NCBI RefSeq assembly: GCF_014651035.1
Contig: NZ_BMWC01000002.1
Location: 124,001-188,000, forward strand
Reading direction: 5' to 3'
Length of the DNA stretch: 64,000 bases
From: Streptomyces lomondensis
Lineage (GTDB): Bacteria; Actinomycetota; Actinomycetes; Streptomycetales; Streptomycetaceae
In this document: piece after piece, positions 16,585 through 24,511 of the stretch
Layout: each line of letters opens with the position of its first letter
Numbering within the stretch: the first letter of the stretch is position 1
Notes under the pieces: generated by a model
The model's database searches: none
Seen by the model: only the letters and a program-made list of their open reading frames with translations
What the model was told of the DNA's origin: nothing
Made by a program: the position numbers and the translations under genes

Positions 16585-16610
16585 GGGGCGCCGAAACCAA
16601 CCGGCGCCCC
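16585..16610. terminator. Bidirectional terminator between convergent genes
   Basis: Nine-base perfect arms GGGGCGCCG/CGGCGCCCC with an 8-base A-rich loop, placed between the mrp stop and the stop of the minus-strand hypothetical at 16616. Confidence 0.7.
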
Positions 16611-16615
16611 ACACC

Positions 16616-17284
16616 TCACGCGTACGAGGCGATGTCCTTGACCACGGCGAAGCCGAGCCCATACGCACTCATGCCCCTGCCGTACGCCCCGACATGCACC
16701 CCGGCCGAGGTGGACCCTGCGAGCACCCACCCGAACTCGGACTCCCGGTAGTGGAACGCCGTCGGCACCCCGTCCACGGGAAGCGACAGCGTCGACCAGT
16801 CGGGCCCGTCGAGGTCATCCGCCAGCACCCACGCCGTCTCCGTCTGCTGCTCCAGCCAGTCGTCCCGCAGCGAGTGGTCCATCTGCCCGGGCCAGGTGAA
16901 GGACAGCAGCCCCACACCCGCCAGCCACGCGGCGGACGACACGGACGTGGCCTCCAGCAGCCCCGTCCCGTCGGCACTGCGCCGTGACGGGTTCGCCGCC
17001 ACGGTCACCACGACCGCGAACTTCTCCTTGGCTTCCTGATCACCCCCGGCATGCTCGTTGCGCACCGTGGGCTCGTCACCATGCCCGATCGACCCGTGCT
17101 CCACGGCTCCATCGGCCGTCGTCCCGACCTGCATCAGCCAGCGCGGCCCCGTGAAGGCCTCGTCGAGGCCGTACCACGGGAAGGGCGCGCGCAGGTAGCC
17201 GTCGACCGTACGCCGGGCGGAGGGGACCTGTTGTCCGCCCTCCGCGGCCGGCGCCTGCGCGACTGCCCGACTCGTCGTCTCCAT
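16616..17284 (-). CDS. Hypothetical protein
   Basis: A 222-residue soluble protein starting METTSRAVAQAP. Conserved-looking parts are DGYLRAPFPWYGLDEAF, KFAVVVTVAANP, AWVLADDLDGPDWS and a glycine-rich end (GVHVGAYGRGMSAYGLGF). I recognise no domain, signal peptide or catalytic motif. The order of neighbours (Mrp on one side, TatB on the other) is conserved in actinobacteria, but this gene appears to be a Streptomyces-specific insertion. Its upstream 220 bases hold the tatB terminator near 17483-17502. Confidence 0.65.
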   Translation of the reverse strand: METTSRAVAQAPAAEGGQQVPSARRTVDGYLRAPFPWYGLDEAFTGPRWLMQVGTTADGAVEHGSIGHGDEPTVRNEHAGGDQEAKEKFAVVVTVAANPSRRSADGTGLLEATSVSSAAWLAGVGLLSFTWPGQMDHSLRDDWLEQQTETAWVLADDLDGPDWSTLSLPVDGVPTAFHYRESEFGWVLAGSTSAGVHVGAYGRGMSAYGLGFAVVKDIASYA

Positions 17285-17482
17285 GTGCCCGGACGCCTCC
17301 TCGCTCTAGTCGGACCGGCGCGGCCCGCCCCCCATCGGGCGTACTCGTCCGGTCCGCACAACAACTCGGCAGCATAGCCACACCGCCGCGAGCAGCAGGG
17401 AAACCGCCCGGCGCGTGGGCCGCACGGGCGCCCGGTTCAGGCCGTACACAGCCCGACCGGAGTATGAGACGCGTCACGCGCG

Positions 17483-17502
17483 CCGGGGGCGCACGCCCCC
17501 GG
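17483..17502 (-). terminator. Terminator after tatB
   Basis: Perfect 8-base arms CCGGGGGC/GCCCCCGG around a 4-base loop, 10 bases beyond the tatB stop. Confidence 0.65.
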
Positions 17503-17511
17503 AGGTGTCGC

Positions 17512-17952
17512 TCAGGTGGCGTCCGCGTCGAAGGGCGGGCGGTCGTCCCGGTCAGGGGTCTCGGGCTTCTTGGTCATGTCGATCCGGCCGCCGGAGGAGC
17601 CGGAGGACGAGGAGGACGACGTCTCGGAGTCACGGCTGTGGACGGCGTCGGTGACCTCGGCCATCTCCTTCTTCAGGTCGAAGCCGTTGCGGATCTCCTT
17701 GAGCCCCAGGTCGTCGTTGTCCAGTTGCTTGCGGATGAACGTCTTGGGGTTGAGGTCCTCGAACTCGAAGTCCTTGAACTCCGGGCCGAGCTCCTCCCGG
17801 ATGTCGTTCTTGGCGCTCTCCGAGAACTCACGGATCTTCCGGATCGTGCGCGTCACGTCCTGGATGACCTTGGGGAGCTTGTCCGGACCGAAGACGAGCA
17901 CGGCAAGGACGATGAGCGTCACCAGCTCGAGTGGTCCTATGTCATTGAACAC
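17512..17952 (-). CDS. tatB: Twin-arginine translocase subunit TatB
   Basis: A 146-residue TatB protein. The N-terminal transmembrane helix has the hinge FGPDKLPKV, preceded by MFNDIGPLELVTLIVLAVLV with the conserved glutamate. An amphipathic helix (DVTRTIRKIREFSESAKNDI) and a long charged tail ending in a serine/glycine-rich stretch follow. TatB and TatC form the receptor for folded Tat substrates in the membrane. Start is GTG 17952 with AAGGAG six bases upstream. It lies downstream of htrA on the same strand, an order also known from Mycobacterium (sigE-rseA-htrA-tatB). The 194-base gap to htrA suggests its own promoter. Confidence 0.9.
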   Translation of the reverse strand: MFNDIGPLELVTLIVLAVLVFGPDKLPKVIQDVTRTIRKIREFSESAKNDIREELGPEFKDFEFEDLNPKTFIRKQLDNDDLGLKEIRNGFDLKKEMAEVTDAVHSRDSETSSSSSSGSSGGRIDMTKKPETPDRDDRPPFDADAT

Positions 17953-18146
17953 CTGAAGCTCCTTGCGATGTCCTCGGTCCTCGGCCCTCGGTGGTCGGTG
18001 CGGGTCTTGCCGTGGTCCGGGCCGGATCCACGGTACCCGGCGATCCTGTCCGACCGGTACCGTCCCGAGAACTCCGAGTGCGGCCAGTGGGAGCGCTTTC
18101 CCGATTGTTTGCCTTGTTGCTCCCCGTACGTCTGGGTCATCACGTC

Positions 18147-20138
18147 TCATTCCCCGCCGGAGGATCCGAGGACGAGCGACACCGTCCGCTCCTTGCCGCC
18201 TCGCTCCAGGGTCAGCTCCAGCCGGTCGCCGGGGCGGTGCGCGCGGGTCTTGACGATCAGTTCCTCGCCGGAGTGGACGCGCTGGCCGTCGACCTCGGTG
18301 ATGACGTCGCCCGCCTTGATCCCGGCCTCGGCGCCCGGGCCGCCCGCGGTGACCGGCGGACCGCCCTCGCTGCCCTCGGTGGCGACCCGGGCGCCGTCGC
18401 CGCTGTAGTCCATGTCCAGGGTGATGCCGATCACCGGGTGGGTCGCCTTACCGGTGTTGATCAGCTCCTCGGCGACGCGCTTGCCCTGGTTGATGGGGAT
18501 GGCGAACCCGAGGCCTATCGAGCCCGACTGGCCGCTGTCCAGGTGGGAGCCGCTGTCCGCCGAGCGGATGGCCGAGTTGATGCCGATGACCCGGGCCCGG
18601 GCGTCGAGCAGGGGCCCACCGGAGTTGCCGGGGTTGATGGGCGCGTCGGTCTGGAGCGCGTCGACGTACGACACGTCGCTGCCGTCGCCCTTCTGGCCGC
18701 CGGCCGTGATGGGTCGCTCCTTGGCGCTGATGATGCCGGAGGTGACGGTGCCGGCCAGGTCGAAGGGCGCGCCGATGGCCACGACCGGGTCGCCGACCTG
18801 CACGTTGTCCGAGTTGCCGAGGGGCAGGGGGGCGAGGCCGCGTACGCCCTTCACCTTCACGACGGCGAGGTCGTAGCCGCTGTCCCGGCCGACGAGTTCG
18901 GCCTGGGCGGTCTCCCCGCCGTTGAAGGTCACGGTGATCTCGCCGCCGGATCCGGCGGGCTGCACGACGTGGTTGTTGGTGAGGATGTGCCCGCGGGTGT
19001 CGAGCACGAAGCCGGTGCCCGTGCCCTGCTCACCGGCGCCGCTCACATGCAGGGTGACCACGCTCGGCAGGGCCCGCCCGGCGATCGCGGCGACACTGCC
19101 GGCGGCCCGCCCGGTGGACTCCTTCCCGGCCTGCGGCAACTCGACGGTCCCGACGCCCCCGTTCCGCTCCAGGTACGTCCCTACGACGCCGCCGATGCCC
19201 CCGGACGCGAGCGCGAGCAGCACGGCCCCGCTCACCAGCGCCTTCCTGCCCCGCTTGCGGCGCTGCTCCGTGCTGGGCACGGCGGCCCCGTTCTGCTGGA
19301 GCGGGCCGACGGGCCCGGGTGCCGCGGGAGCGGCCCAGGGGTCGTAGCGCTGCCAGGGGCCGGGGGCGGGTCCCGGAGGCGGGGCGTCGGCGTGGACCGG
19401 GACGGGCGGCACCGGCACGGGGGCACTGTGCGCCTGCGTCTGCTCCGGTGCCGCGGGGACGTGGGAGAGCTGTGCCGGCACCGGCGGCGGAACGGGTGAG
19501 CCCGGCATGCTCGCCTGGCCCGGTACCGCCACCCCGTGCGTCGGTGTCGCGGCCGGGTGCTGGACCGGCGGCGCGGGCGCCCAGGGGCCGGGTTCGCCGT
19601 AGGGCGGGGTGCTGTACGGGTCGGGGTCGTGCAGGGGCTTGGGAGCGGTGTCGACCGGCACGGCGGGCTGGGCGGGAACGCCGCCCCCGGCCTCCGCGGC
19701 GGTGGAGACCGCGTCCACCGGCGCGGCGGGCTGGACGGGAGTGCCGCCCCCGGCCTCCGCGGCGGTGGAGACCGGCTCCACCGGCACGGCGGGCTGGACG
19801 GGAACGCCGCCCCCGGCCTCCGCGGCGGTGAAGACCGCCTCCGTGGACTCCGCGGCGCTCGCGGCGGGAGCCCCGGCGGGCGCCTGATCGGCCGCCGGCG
19901 CCTCGGGACGCCTCAGCTCGTAGTCGCCCGCGTCGTCCTGCTGCCGCACGGCGGGCCGCGCCAGTTCGAAGTCCCCGTCGGTGTCGACCGGGGCCGCCGG
20001 GGGCGTGATGCGCCCCCGAGCCTCGTCGGCGCCCGGCTCCGCCCCCACGGGCCCGCCCGCGCCCTCCGGCTCCCCCGAAGGGTCCTGCGGCCGTGGACGG
20101 CTCCACCACTTCGCTTTCGTGGGCTTCCCCTCGTTCAT
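18147..20138 (-). CDS. HtrA/DegP-type membrane serine protease with PDZ domain
   Basis: A 663-residue protease. Residues about 1-285 are a cytoplasmic, proline/alanine-rich region with three near-identical 21-residue repeats (around 19654-19842). A single transmembrane helix (ALVSGAVLLALASGG) follows. Residues about 350-545 form the trypsin-like domain with His390 (LTNNHVV), Asp423 (GYDLAVV) and Ser506 (NPGNSGGPLL). The C-terminal PDZ domain spans about 565-660. The catalytic part should face outside and degrade misfolded exported proteins. Start ATG 20138 has GGGGAGAGC upstream. It follows the ECF sigma and anti-sigma genes, so it is probably part of that envelope-stress regulon. Confidence 0.92.
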   Translation of the reverse strand: MNEGKPTKAKWWSRPRPQDPSGEPEGAGGPVGAEPGADEARGRITPPAAPVDTDGDFELARPAVRQQDDAGDYELRRPEAPAADQAPAGAPAASAAESTEAVFTAAEAGGGVPVQPAVPVEPVSTAAEAGGGTPVQPAAPVDAVSTAAEAGGGVPAQPAVPVDTAPKPLHDPDPYSTPPYGEPGPWAPAPPVQHPAATPTHGVAVPGQASMPGSPVPPPVPAQLSHVPAAPEQTQAHSAPVPVPPVPVHADAPPPGPAPGPWQRYDPWAAPAAPGPVGPLQQNGAAVPSTEQRRKRGRKALVSGAVLLALASGGIGGVVGTYLERNGGVGTVELPQAGKESTGRAAGSVAAIAGRALPSVVTLHVSGAGEQGTGTGFVLDTRGHILTNNHVVQPAGSGGEITVTFNGGETAQAELVGRDSGYDLAVVKVKGVRGLAPLPLGNSDNVQVGDPVVAIGAPFDLAGTVTSGIISAKERPITAGGQKGDGSDVSYVDALQTDAPINPGNSGGPLLDARARVIGINSAIRSADSGSHLDSGQSGSIGLGFAIPINQGKRVAEELINTGKATHPVIGITLDMDYSGDGARVATEGSEGGPPVTAGGPGAEAGIKAGDVITEVDGQRVHSGEELIVKTRAHRPGDRLELTLERGGKERTVSLVLGSSGGE
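19654..19842 (-). repeat. Three tandem 63-bp repeats inside the HtrA-like gene
   Basis: The unit repeats with a period of 63 bases (its CCTCCGCGGCGGTG block is at 19691, 19754 and 19817) and encodes 21 residues of the type STAAEAGGGVPVQPAVPV. Multiples of three keep the frame, so the copy number could vary without breaking the protease. Confidence 0.8.
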
Positions 20139-20272
20139 GCTCTCCCCACAGCACAGCCGCGGCACGGCTCGTCGGCGGTGGCCGCAGTTCGTCGAATCGG
20201 CGCCCGGCCGTGCTCCGGCCGCGCGCCACCCCCGGATTCAATCAGGTTCGCGGGCCGGTGCGCAGAGGCCGG

Positions 20273-21322
20273 TCAGCGGGCCGTACGTGAGGAGGAGGGC
20301 GGTGAGGGGGACGAGGTGGTGTCCGGGAGGGGCACGGTGAGGAGGGGCGCCGTGATCTCGGGGACCGCCGACCACGAGGTCAGGGGAGCCGGCGGGGCCG
20401 CCTCGAGCGGACGTATCAGCGGGGACATGACGGCCGCGCCGGCCATCACCGGGGCGGTCAGCGCGTGCACCACCTGGTGCCGCGCGGCGGGGTGCGGCAC
20501 TCCGGGCAGCAGCGGTGCGGAGACCTCGGTCGGGGCGGCCGGGGTGTCGCCGAGCAGGCTCTGGCCGTGCACCTGCCCGAGCAGCGGACCCGTGGTCCGG
20601 CGCCGCTGGGAGTCGGGTGCCGTCGCGGGGCCTGTGCCCTGCGTGCGCATCGGTGTCACGTTGCTTCCCGTGCCGGAGCCGCCGCGGGCCTCGCTGTCGG
20701 TCGGGCTGCCGGTGGTGACGCCGCCCAGCGCGATCGCGGCCAGGGACACGGCCCCGGCGGCCACGAAGGCGAACCGCAGCCGTGAGGAGGACCTGTCCGT
20801 CTCGTGCCGGCCGACGTCGTGGATGCGGAAGCCCCGGCTTCCCGGAGGCAGGCCGCGGTGGTCGGCGGGGAGGCCGCGGTCGACCGCGGGAAGACGCCCG
20901 TCCCCGGCGGAGGACGGCAGTACGGGGAGGTGCGGCCGGGACGGGGCGTACCCGAACTCGAACCGCTCGCCGCGCTTCACCCCGAAGGCCCCGGGCGATC
21001 CGAACCGTCCGGACAGCCCGCCGGGCAGCCCTCCCCCGCCCGGCGGTGTGGCATCACCGTCCGGGCCGCCGCCCGCGGGTAGTCCCTGCAGGCGGGCCAG
21101 GAAGCTCTCGGAGGGAGGCGGCGGGGCGGCCTCCGCGAAGACGTTCTTCAGCCGGCGCTGGGCGTCCACCTCCGCCTTGCACTTCGGGCAGGTGGCCACA
21201 TGCGCCAGCACGCGCTCACGCGCGTCATGACCGAGCTCTCCGTCCACCAGGGCGGAGAGTCGGTCTCCCAGGTGCTGCTCTGCGAGGTGTCCCTCGGAAG
21301 CTTTCGGCCGTGATCCGCTCAC
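20273..21322 (-). CDS. Zinc-finger anti-sigma factor (RseA-like)
   Basis: A 349-residue membrane protein. Near the N-terminus is the ZAS signature: His41, Cys45 and Cys48 in [13 protein letters not shown], preceded by [19 protein letters not shown] proline/glycine-rich linker leads to one transmembrane helix ([20 protein letters not shown]), and a long, mostly disordered exterior ends in serine/proline. It should bind and hold the ECF sigma factor encoded immediately upstream. The start GTG 21322 overlaps the sigma stop in a GTGA junction, which couples translation. Its length is greater than in mycobacterial RseA because of the linker and exterior tail. Confidence 0.88.
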   Translation of the reverse strand: MSGSRPKASEGHLAEQHLGDRLSALVDGELGHDARERVLAHVATCPKCKAEVDAQRRLKNVFAEAAPPPPSESFLARLQGLPAGGGPDGDATPPGGGGLPGGLSGRFGSPGAFGVKRGERFEFGYAPSRPHLPVLPSSAGDGRLPAVDRGLPADHRGLPPGSRGFRIHDVGRHETDRSSSRLRFAFVAAGAVSLAAIALGGVTTGSPTDSEARGGSGTGSNVTPMRTQGTGPATAPDSQRRRTTGPLLGQVHGQSLLGDTPAAPTEVSAPLLPGVPHPAARHQVVHALTAPVMAGAAVMSPLIRPLEAAPPAPLTSWSAVPEITAPLLTVPLPDTTSSPSPPSSSRTAR

Positions 21323-22089
21323 GCGCTCGCGCCCCCTCCTCCCAGGGCGGGAACACGGGGCACGAAGGAGCGGCGCTCGGCGCGCGCCTCCGGGGAGCGG
21401 TGCGCGAGGGCCTTGCGCAGCTGGGAGCGGCCCCGGTGGATCCGCGAGCGAACGGTGCCGAGCTTGACGCCGAGGGTCGCGGCGATCTCCTCGTACGACA
21501 GTCCTTCGATGTCGCACAGGACGACCGCGGCGCGGAACTCGGGGGCGAGGGTGTCGAGGGCCTGCTGGACGTCCGCGTCGAAGTGCGCGTCGTTGAAGAC
21601 CTGCTGCGGCGAGGGCTCCTTGCTGGGCAGCCGCTCGGCCGCGTCCTCGCCGAGCGCGTCGAAGCGGATGCGCTGCTTGCGGCGGACCATGTCCAGGAAC
21701 AGGTTCGTGGTGATGCGGTGCAGCCAGCCCTCGAAGGTGCCCGGCGTGTACGTCGACAGGGAGCGGAAGACTCGGACGAAGACCTCCTGCGTGAGGTCCT
21801 CCGCGTCGTGCTGGTTGCCGGTCAGGCGGTAGGCGAGCCGGTAGACCCGGCCGCTGTGCGTGCTGACGATCTCCTCCCACGTGGGCGGAGTCCACGCCTG
21901 CCCGTCCGCGTCGGTGGTGAAGGTCGCGGTCTGGGCGAAGCCGGCGGCGTGGTGGTCAGCAGCGGTGTCGTTCACGGATGTCGGCCTGCCCGCCGATCCC
22001 AGGAAGCGCCGAAGCACTCCTCCGCGATCCATAGGCGCAGCCGCACCTCCCCTGTCAGCTCTGGTGGTGTCCAGTGGAGCCCCTACCAT
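21319..22089 (-). CDS. ECF sigma factor, orthologue of mycobacterial SigE
   Basis: A 256-residue ECF sigma factor. Region 2 has [23 protein letters not shown] and [17 protein letters not shown], with DMVRRKQR. Region 4 has [23 protein letters not shown] and the recognition helix [16 protein letters not shown]. An unusually long N-terminal extension precedes region 2. Start choice: ATG 22089 has GAGGTGG nearby, and ATG 22032 with GGGAGGTG is a second option. The mycobacterial counterpart is also known for multiple starts. It must not be confused with S. coelicolor SigE of the Cse system, which is another protein. It is followed by its anti-sigma factor, HtrA and TatB. An ECF-type promoter lies at 22239-22264. 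Confidence 0.9.
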   Translation of the reverse strand: MVGAPLDTTRADRGGAAAPMDRGGVLRRFLGSAGRPTSVNDTAADHHAAGFAQTATFTTDADGQAWTPPTWEEIVSTHSGRVYRLAYRLTGNQHDAEDLTQEVFVRVFRSLSTYTPGTFEGWLHRITTNLFLDMVRRKQRIRFDALGEDAAERLPSKEPSPQQVFNDAHFDADVQQALDTLAPEFRAAVVLCDIEGLSYEEIAATLGVKLGTVRSRIHRGRSQLRKALAHRSPEARAERRSFVPRVPALGGGGASA

Positions 22090-22238
22090 AGCCACCTCGC
22101 CCGTTAGGACCGGATAAGCGGTTTTACGAGAATTTGATCTGGGCTGATACGCCTCGTACTGCTGCGTCGGCACTTGCTCGGCGTCCTCATCCACTGCCTG
22201 CCCCCCGTCCCGGCCGCTGCCACTCGCTTCTCCCTTTA

Positions 22239-22264
22239 AACGACCGGTCCCATCTGCGGGTTCC
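22239..22264 (-). promoter_or_regulatory. ECF-type promoter (GGAAC-N17-CGTT) upstream of the sigma gene
   Basis: On the minus strand GGAAC (complement of 22260-22264) is followed by 17 bases and CGTT (complement of 22239-22242). This is the classic -35/-10 pair for stress-type ECF sigma factors, pointing at the sigma gene about 150 bases away. It suggests autoregulation. Confidence 0.6.
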
Positions 22265-22317
22265 CGCGCCCAACGGATACAGTCACGCCCAGGCATTCAC
22301 GGGGACAGGAGAGGGTC

Positions 22318-22950
22318 ATTACCGCCAACCGGCAGACGAGCTGGGCGTTCGCCGACGCCTATGTCGCCGAGGACGAAGCGCTGCACTGGGCCCGGGACCG
22401 GGCCCGCGAGGCAGGGCTGCGCTCGGTGTCGCCCGGCACGGGCGCCGCGCTGCGGTTGCTGGCCGCCTCCGTCGACGCGAAGGCCGTCGCGGAGATCGGG
22501 ACCGGCTGCGGCGTCTCCGGGATCCACCTCCTGCACGGTATGCGGCCCGACGGTGTGCTGACGACGGTGGATCCCGAGCCGGAGCACCAGCAGTTCGCCC
22601 GCCAGGCCTTCCGCGCCTCCGGCTTCGCCAGCAACCGGGCCCGCTTCATCCCCGGGCGCGCCCTGGACGTGCTGCCCCGCCTCGCGGACGCCGGCTACGA
22701 CCTGGTCTTCTGCGACGGCGATCGGCTGGAGGTCATGGACTACCTCGCTGAATCGTTGCGTCTGCTGCGCCCCGGCGGGCTGGTCGCCTTCGAGGGCGCC
22801 TTCGCCAACGGCCGGACGGTGGACTCCGGCCCGCAGCCCACCGAGGTGCTGCGGCTGCGGGAGCTGCTGCGCGCGGTGCGCGAGAGCCAGGAGCTGGTGC
22901 CATCGCTGCTGCCGGTGGGCGACGGGCTGCTGTGCGCGGTGAAACGCTAG
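22318..22950 (+). CDS. SAM-dependent O-methyltransferase, apparent ATT start
   Basis: A 210-residue class I methyltransferase of the catechol-O-methyltransferase type: ITANRQTSWAFADA at the start, the SAM loop AVAEIGTGCGVSGIHLLHG, TVDPEPEH, VFCDGDRLEV and LRLLRPGGLVAF. No ATG, GTG, TTG or CTG exists in this frame between the in-frame TAA at 22237 and the conserved N-terminus. AGGAG at 22307-22311 sits six bases before ATT 22318, which I take as the start. The next GTG (22426) would delete the first 36 residues, including the helix that covers the SAM pocket. It is divergent from the ECF sigma gene, as Rv1220c is from mycobacterial sigE. The substrate is unknown. Confidence 0.82.
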   Translation: MTANRQTSWAFADAYVAEDEALHWARDRAREAGLRSVSPGTGAALRLLAASVDAKAVAEIGTGCGVSGIHLLHGMRPDGVLTTVDPEPEHQQFARQAFRASGFASNRARFIPGRALDVLPRLADAGYDLVFCDGDRLEVMDYLAESLRLLRPGGLVAFEGAFANGRTVDSGPQPTEVLRLRELLRAVRESQELVPSLLPVGDGLLCAVKR

Positions 22951-23013
22951 CCGACTGGCGCGTTAGTGGGGCGAAAGCCGGGGCAGGCGAAAGTCATCGG
23001 TGAGAAAACAGCC

Positions 23014-23041
23014 GCCCCGGCACCTCATGTGATGCCGGGGC
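23014..23041. terminator. Bidirectional terminator
   Basis: Nine-base arms GCCCCGGCA/TGCCGGGGC with a 10-base loop, between the methyltransferase stop and the stop of the convergent DUF3117 gene. Confidence 0.7.
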
Positions 23042-23068
23042 AGCTGAAAGGGTATGGTCGCTTGCGCG

Positions 23069-23236
23069 TCAGCCGACGACCTTCTTGAGGGCGTCGCCGA
23101 GCGCGTCGGCCTCGTCCGGGGTCAGCTCGACGACGAGCCGACCGCCGCCTTCGAGCGGAACGCGCATGACGATGCCCCGCCCCTCCTTGGTCACCTCGAG
23201 CGGGCCATCACCCGTCCGCGGCTTCATGGCCGCCAT
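23069..23236 (-). CDS. DUF3117 small protein
   Basis: A 55-residue protein (MAAMKPRTGDGPLEVTKEG at the start, LVVELTPDEADALGDALK near the end) that matches DUF3117, a family almost confined to actinobacteria. The function is unknown. The compact strand-strand-helix layout suggests a small soluble domain. Start is ATG 23236 with AAGGGGAACGAGC upstream; longer in-frame extensions look non-coding. In Mycobacterium the equivalent gene (Rv1211) stands next to the Tag glycosylase, and here the enoyl-CoA hydratase gene separates them. Confidence 0.9.
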   Translation of the reverse strand: MAAMKPRTGDGPLEVTKEGRGIVMRVPLEGGGRLVVELTPDEADALGDALKKVVG

Positions 23237-23621
23237 GCTCGTTCCCCTTCCTGAAACCCAGCTCATCGTCAAAGCCGACGGCCCTGAAGAAGGGCACACG
23301 TGCGGTCCTTGAGACAGGACCCGCGACACCGGCATCGAACACATTGCTTCCAAGCCATTATCCCGCATCTCAGGACCCGATGACCAACATCAGTCGGCAT
23401 CGCTTGGGCAACGCACGCGAGCAAAACCACTCAATTCGGGGATGAGACTGCGATACTCCGCCACCGCACACACTTCCGCCGAACGGATCCGGGCGAGAAT
23501 TCTTTGACGCAGGTCACACGTCCGGTCCGGTCCCCGGTCGGCGATCTCCGTCATGCTGTCCTGACGACCCGGGACGTACCAGCCGGTACGTCCCCGATCC
23601 GCGACACGGAGGGGATACGCC
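23237..23621. promoter_or_regulatory. Divergent intergenic region
   Basis: This 385-base gap between DUF3117 (minus) and enoyl-CoA hydratase (plus) contains no gene I can support. It has an isolated TTGACG at 23504-23509 without a matching -10, moderately AT-rich sequence at 23330-23510, and a strong inverted repeat at 23569-23592. Confidence 0.5.
23569..23592. promoter_or_regulatory. Candidate operator (10-base inverted repeat)
   Basis: The perfect inverted repeat GGGACGTACC-AGCC-GGTACGTCCC ends 29 bases before the enoyl-CoA hydratase start. Arm length and spacing suit a TetR-family dimer, the usual regulators of actinobacterial fatty-acid genes. No regulator gene is adjacent. Confidence 0.5.
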
Positions 23622-24425
23622 ATGGCCGACACCGTGCTCTACGAGGTGAGCGACGGACTCGCGACGATCACGCTGAACCGCCCCGAGGCGATGAACGCGC
23701 TGAACGTGGAGACCAAGGTCGCCCTGCGGGAGGCGGTCCGGTCGGCGGCGGACGACGCCGCCGTGCGGGCGGTGCTGCTGACCGCCGCCGGTGACCGGGC
23801 GTTCTGCGTCGGGCAGGACCTCAAGGAGCACATCGGGCTGCTGGCCGCGGACCGGGAGGCCGGTTCGGGGCAGACCATGAGCACGGTGCGGGAGCACTAC
23901 AACCCGATCGTGCGGGCGCTGGCCGGGGCGGCGAAGCCGGTCGTGGCCGCGGTGAACGGGGTGGCGGCCGGGGCGGGCTTCGGTTTCGCGCTCGCCGCGG
24001 ACTATCGGATCGTGGCGGACACGGCGGCGTTCAACACGTCGTTCGCGGGGGTCGCCCTGACCGCGGACTCGGGGATCTCCTGGACGCTGCCGCGGGTTGT
24101 CGGGCCGGGGCGGGCTGCTGACCTGCTGCTTTTCCCTCGGAGCATCGGCGCGCAGGAGGCGTACGAGCTGGGTATCGCCAACCGGGTGGTGCCGGGCGGG
24201 GAGCTGCGGGCGGAGGCCGAGAAGGTGGCGCGGGCGTTGGCCGAGGGGCCGACGGTGGCGTACGCGGCGTTGAAGGAGTCGGTGGCGTTCGGGTTGACGC
24301 ACTCCTTGGAGGAGGCGCTGGAGAAGGAGGACGAGCTTCAGACTCGGGCCGGGGCGTCTGAGGATCACGCGATTGCGGTGCAGGCTTTTGTGAGCAAGGA
24401 GAAGCCGAAGTATTTGGGCCGGTGA
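23622..24425 (+). CDS. Enoyl-CoA hydratase/isomerase family protein
   Basis: A 267-residue crotonase. Features are ITLNRPEAMNALN at the N-terminus, the CoA-binding strand DRAFCVGQDLKE, the oxyanion-hole stretch AAVNGVAAGAGFGFALAADYRI, and FNTSFAGVALTADSGISW. The aspartate in TADSGISW is where PaaG/PaaF-type enzymes carry their catalytic acid. The glutamates used by classical hydratases are not obvious, so isomerase (PaaG-like) activity is more likely. Likely roles are beta-oxidation or phenylacetyl-CoA breakdown. Start ATG 23622 follows CGGAGGGGATACGCC. A palindromic operator candidate stands just upstream. Confidence 0.87.
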   Translation: MADTVLYEVSDGLATITLNRPEAMNALNVETKVALREAVRSAADDAAVRAVLLTAAGDRAFCVGQDLKEHIGLLAADREAGSGQTMSTVREHYNPIVRALAGAAKPVVAAVNGVAAGAGFGFALAADYRIVADTAAFNTSFAGVALTADSGISWTLPRVVGPGRAADLLLFPRSIGAQEAYELGIANRVVPGGELRAEAEKVARALAEGPTVAYAALKESVAFGLTHSLEEALEKEDELQTRAGASEDHAIAVQAFVSKEKPKYLGR

Positions 24426-24448
24426 GTTCGGGGCGGAAGCGCCGTCGG

Positions 24449-24511
24449 CGGGTGCGGGTGCGCTGTGGTTGCTCGCGCAGTTCCCCGCCCCCCTAGGGGG
24501 CGCTTCTGGCG
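24449..24511. repeat. Dispersed Streptomyces intergenic repeat, copy C (reverse)
   Basis: Read on the minus strand it gives GGGGGCGGGGAACTGCGCGA, then GCAACCACAG and CGCACCCGCACCCGCC, matching copies A and B in order. It lies between convergent genes and overlaps the last codons and stop of the tag gene (24493-24511). Confidence 0.72.
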
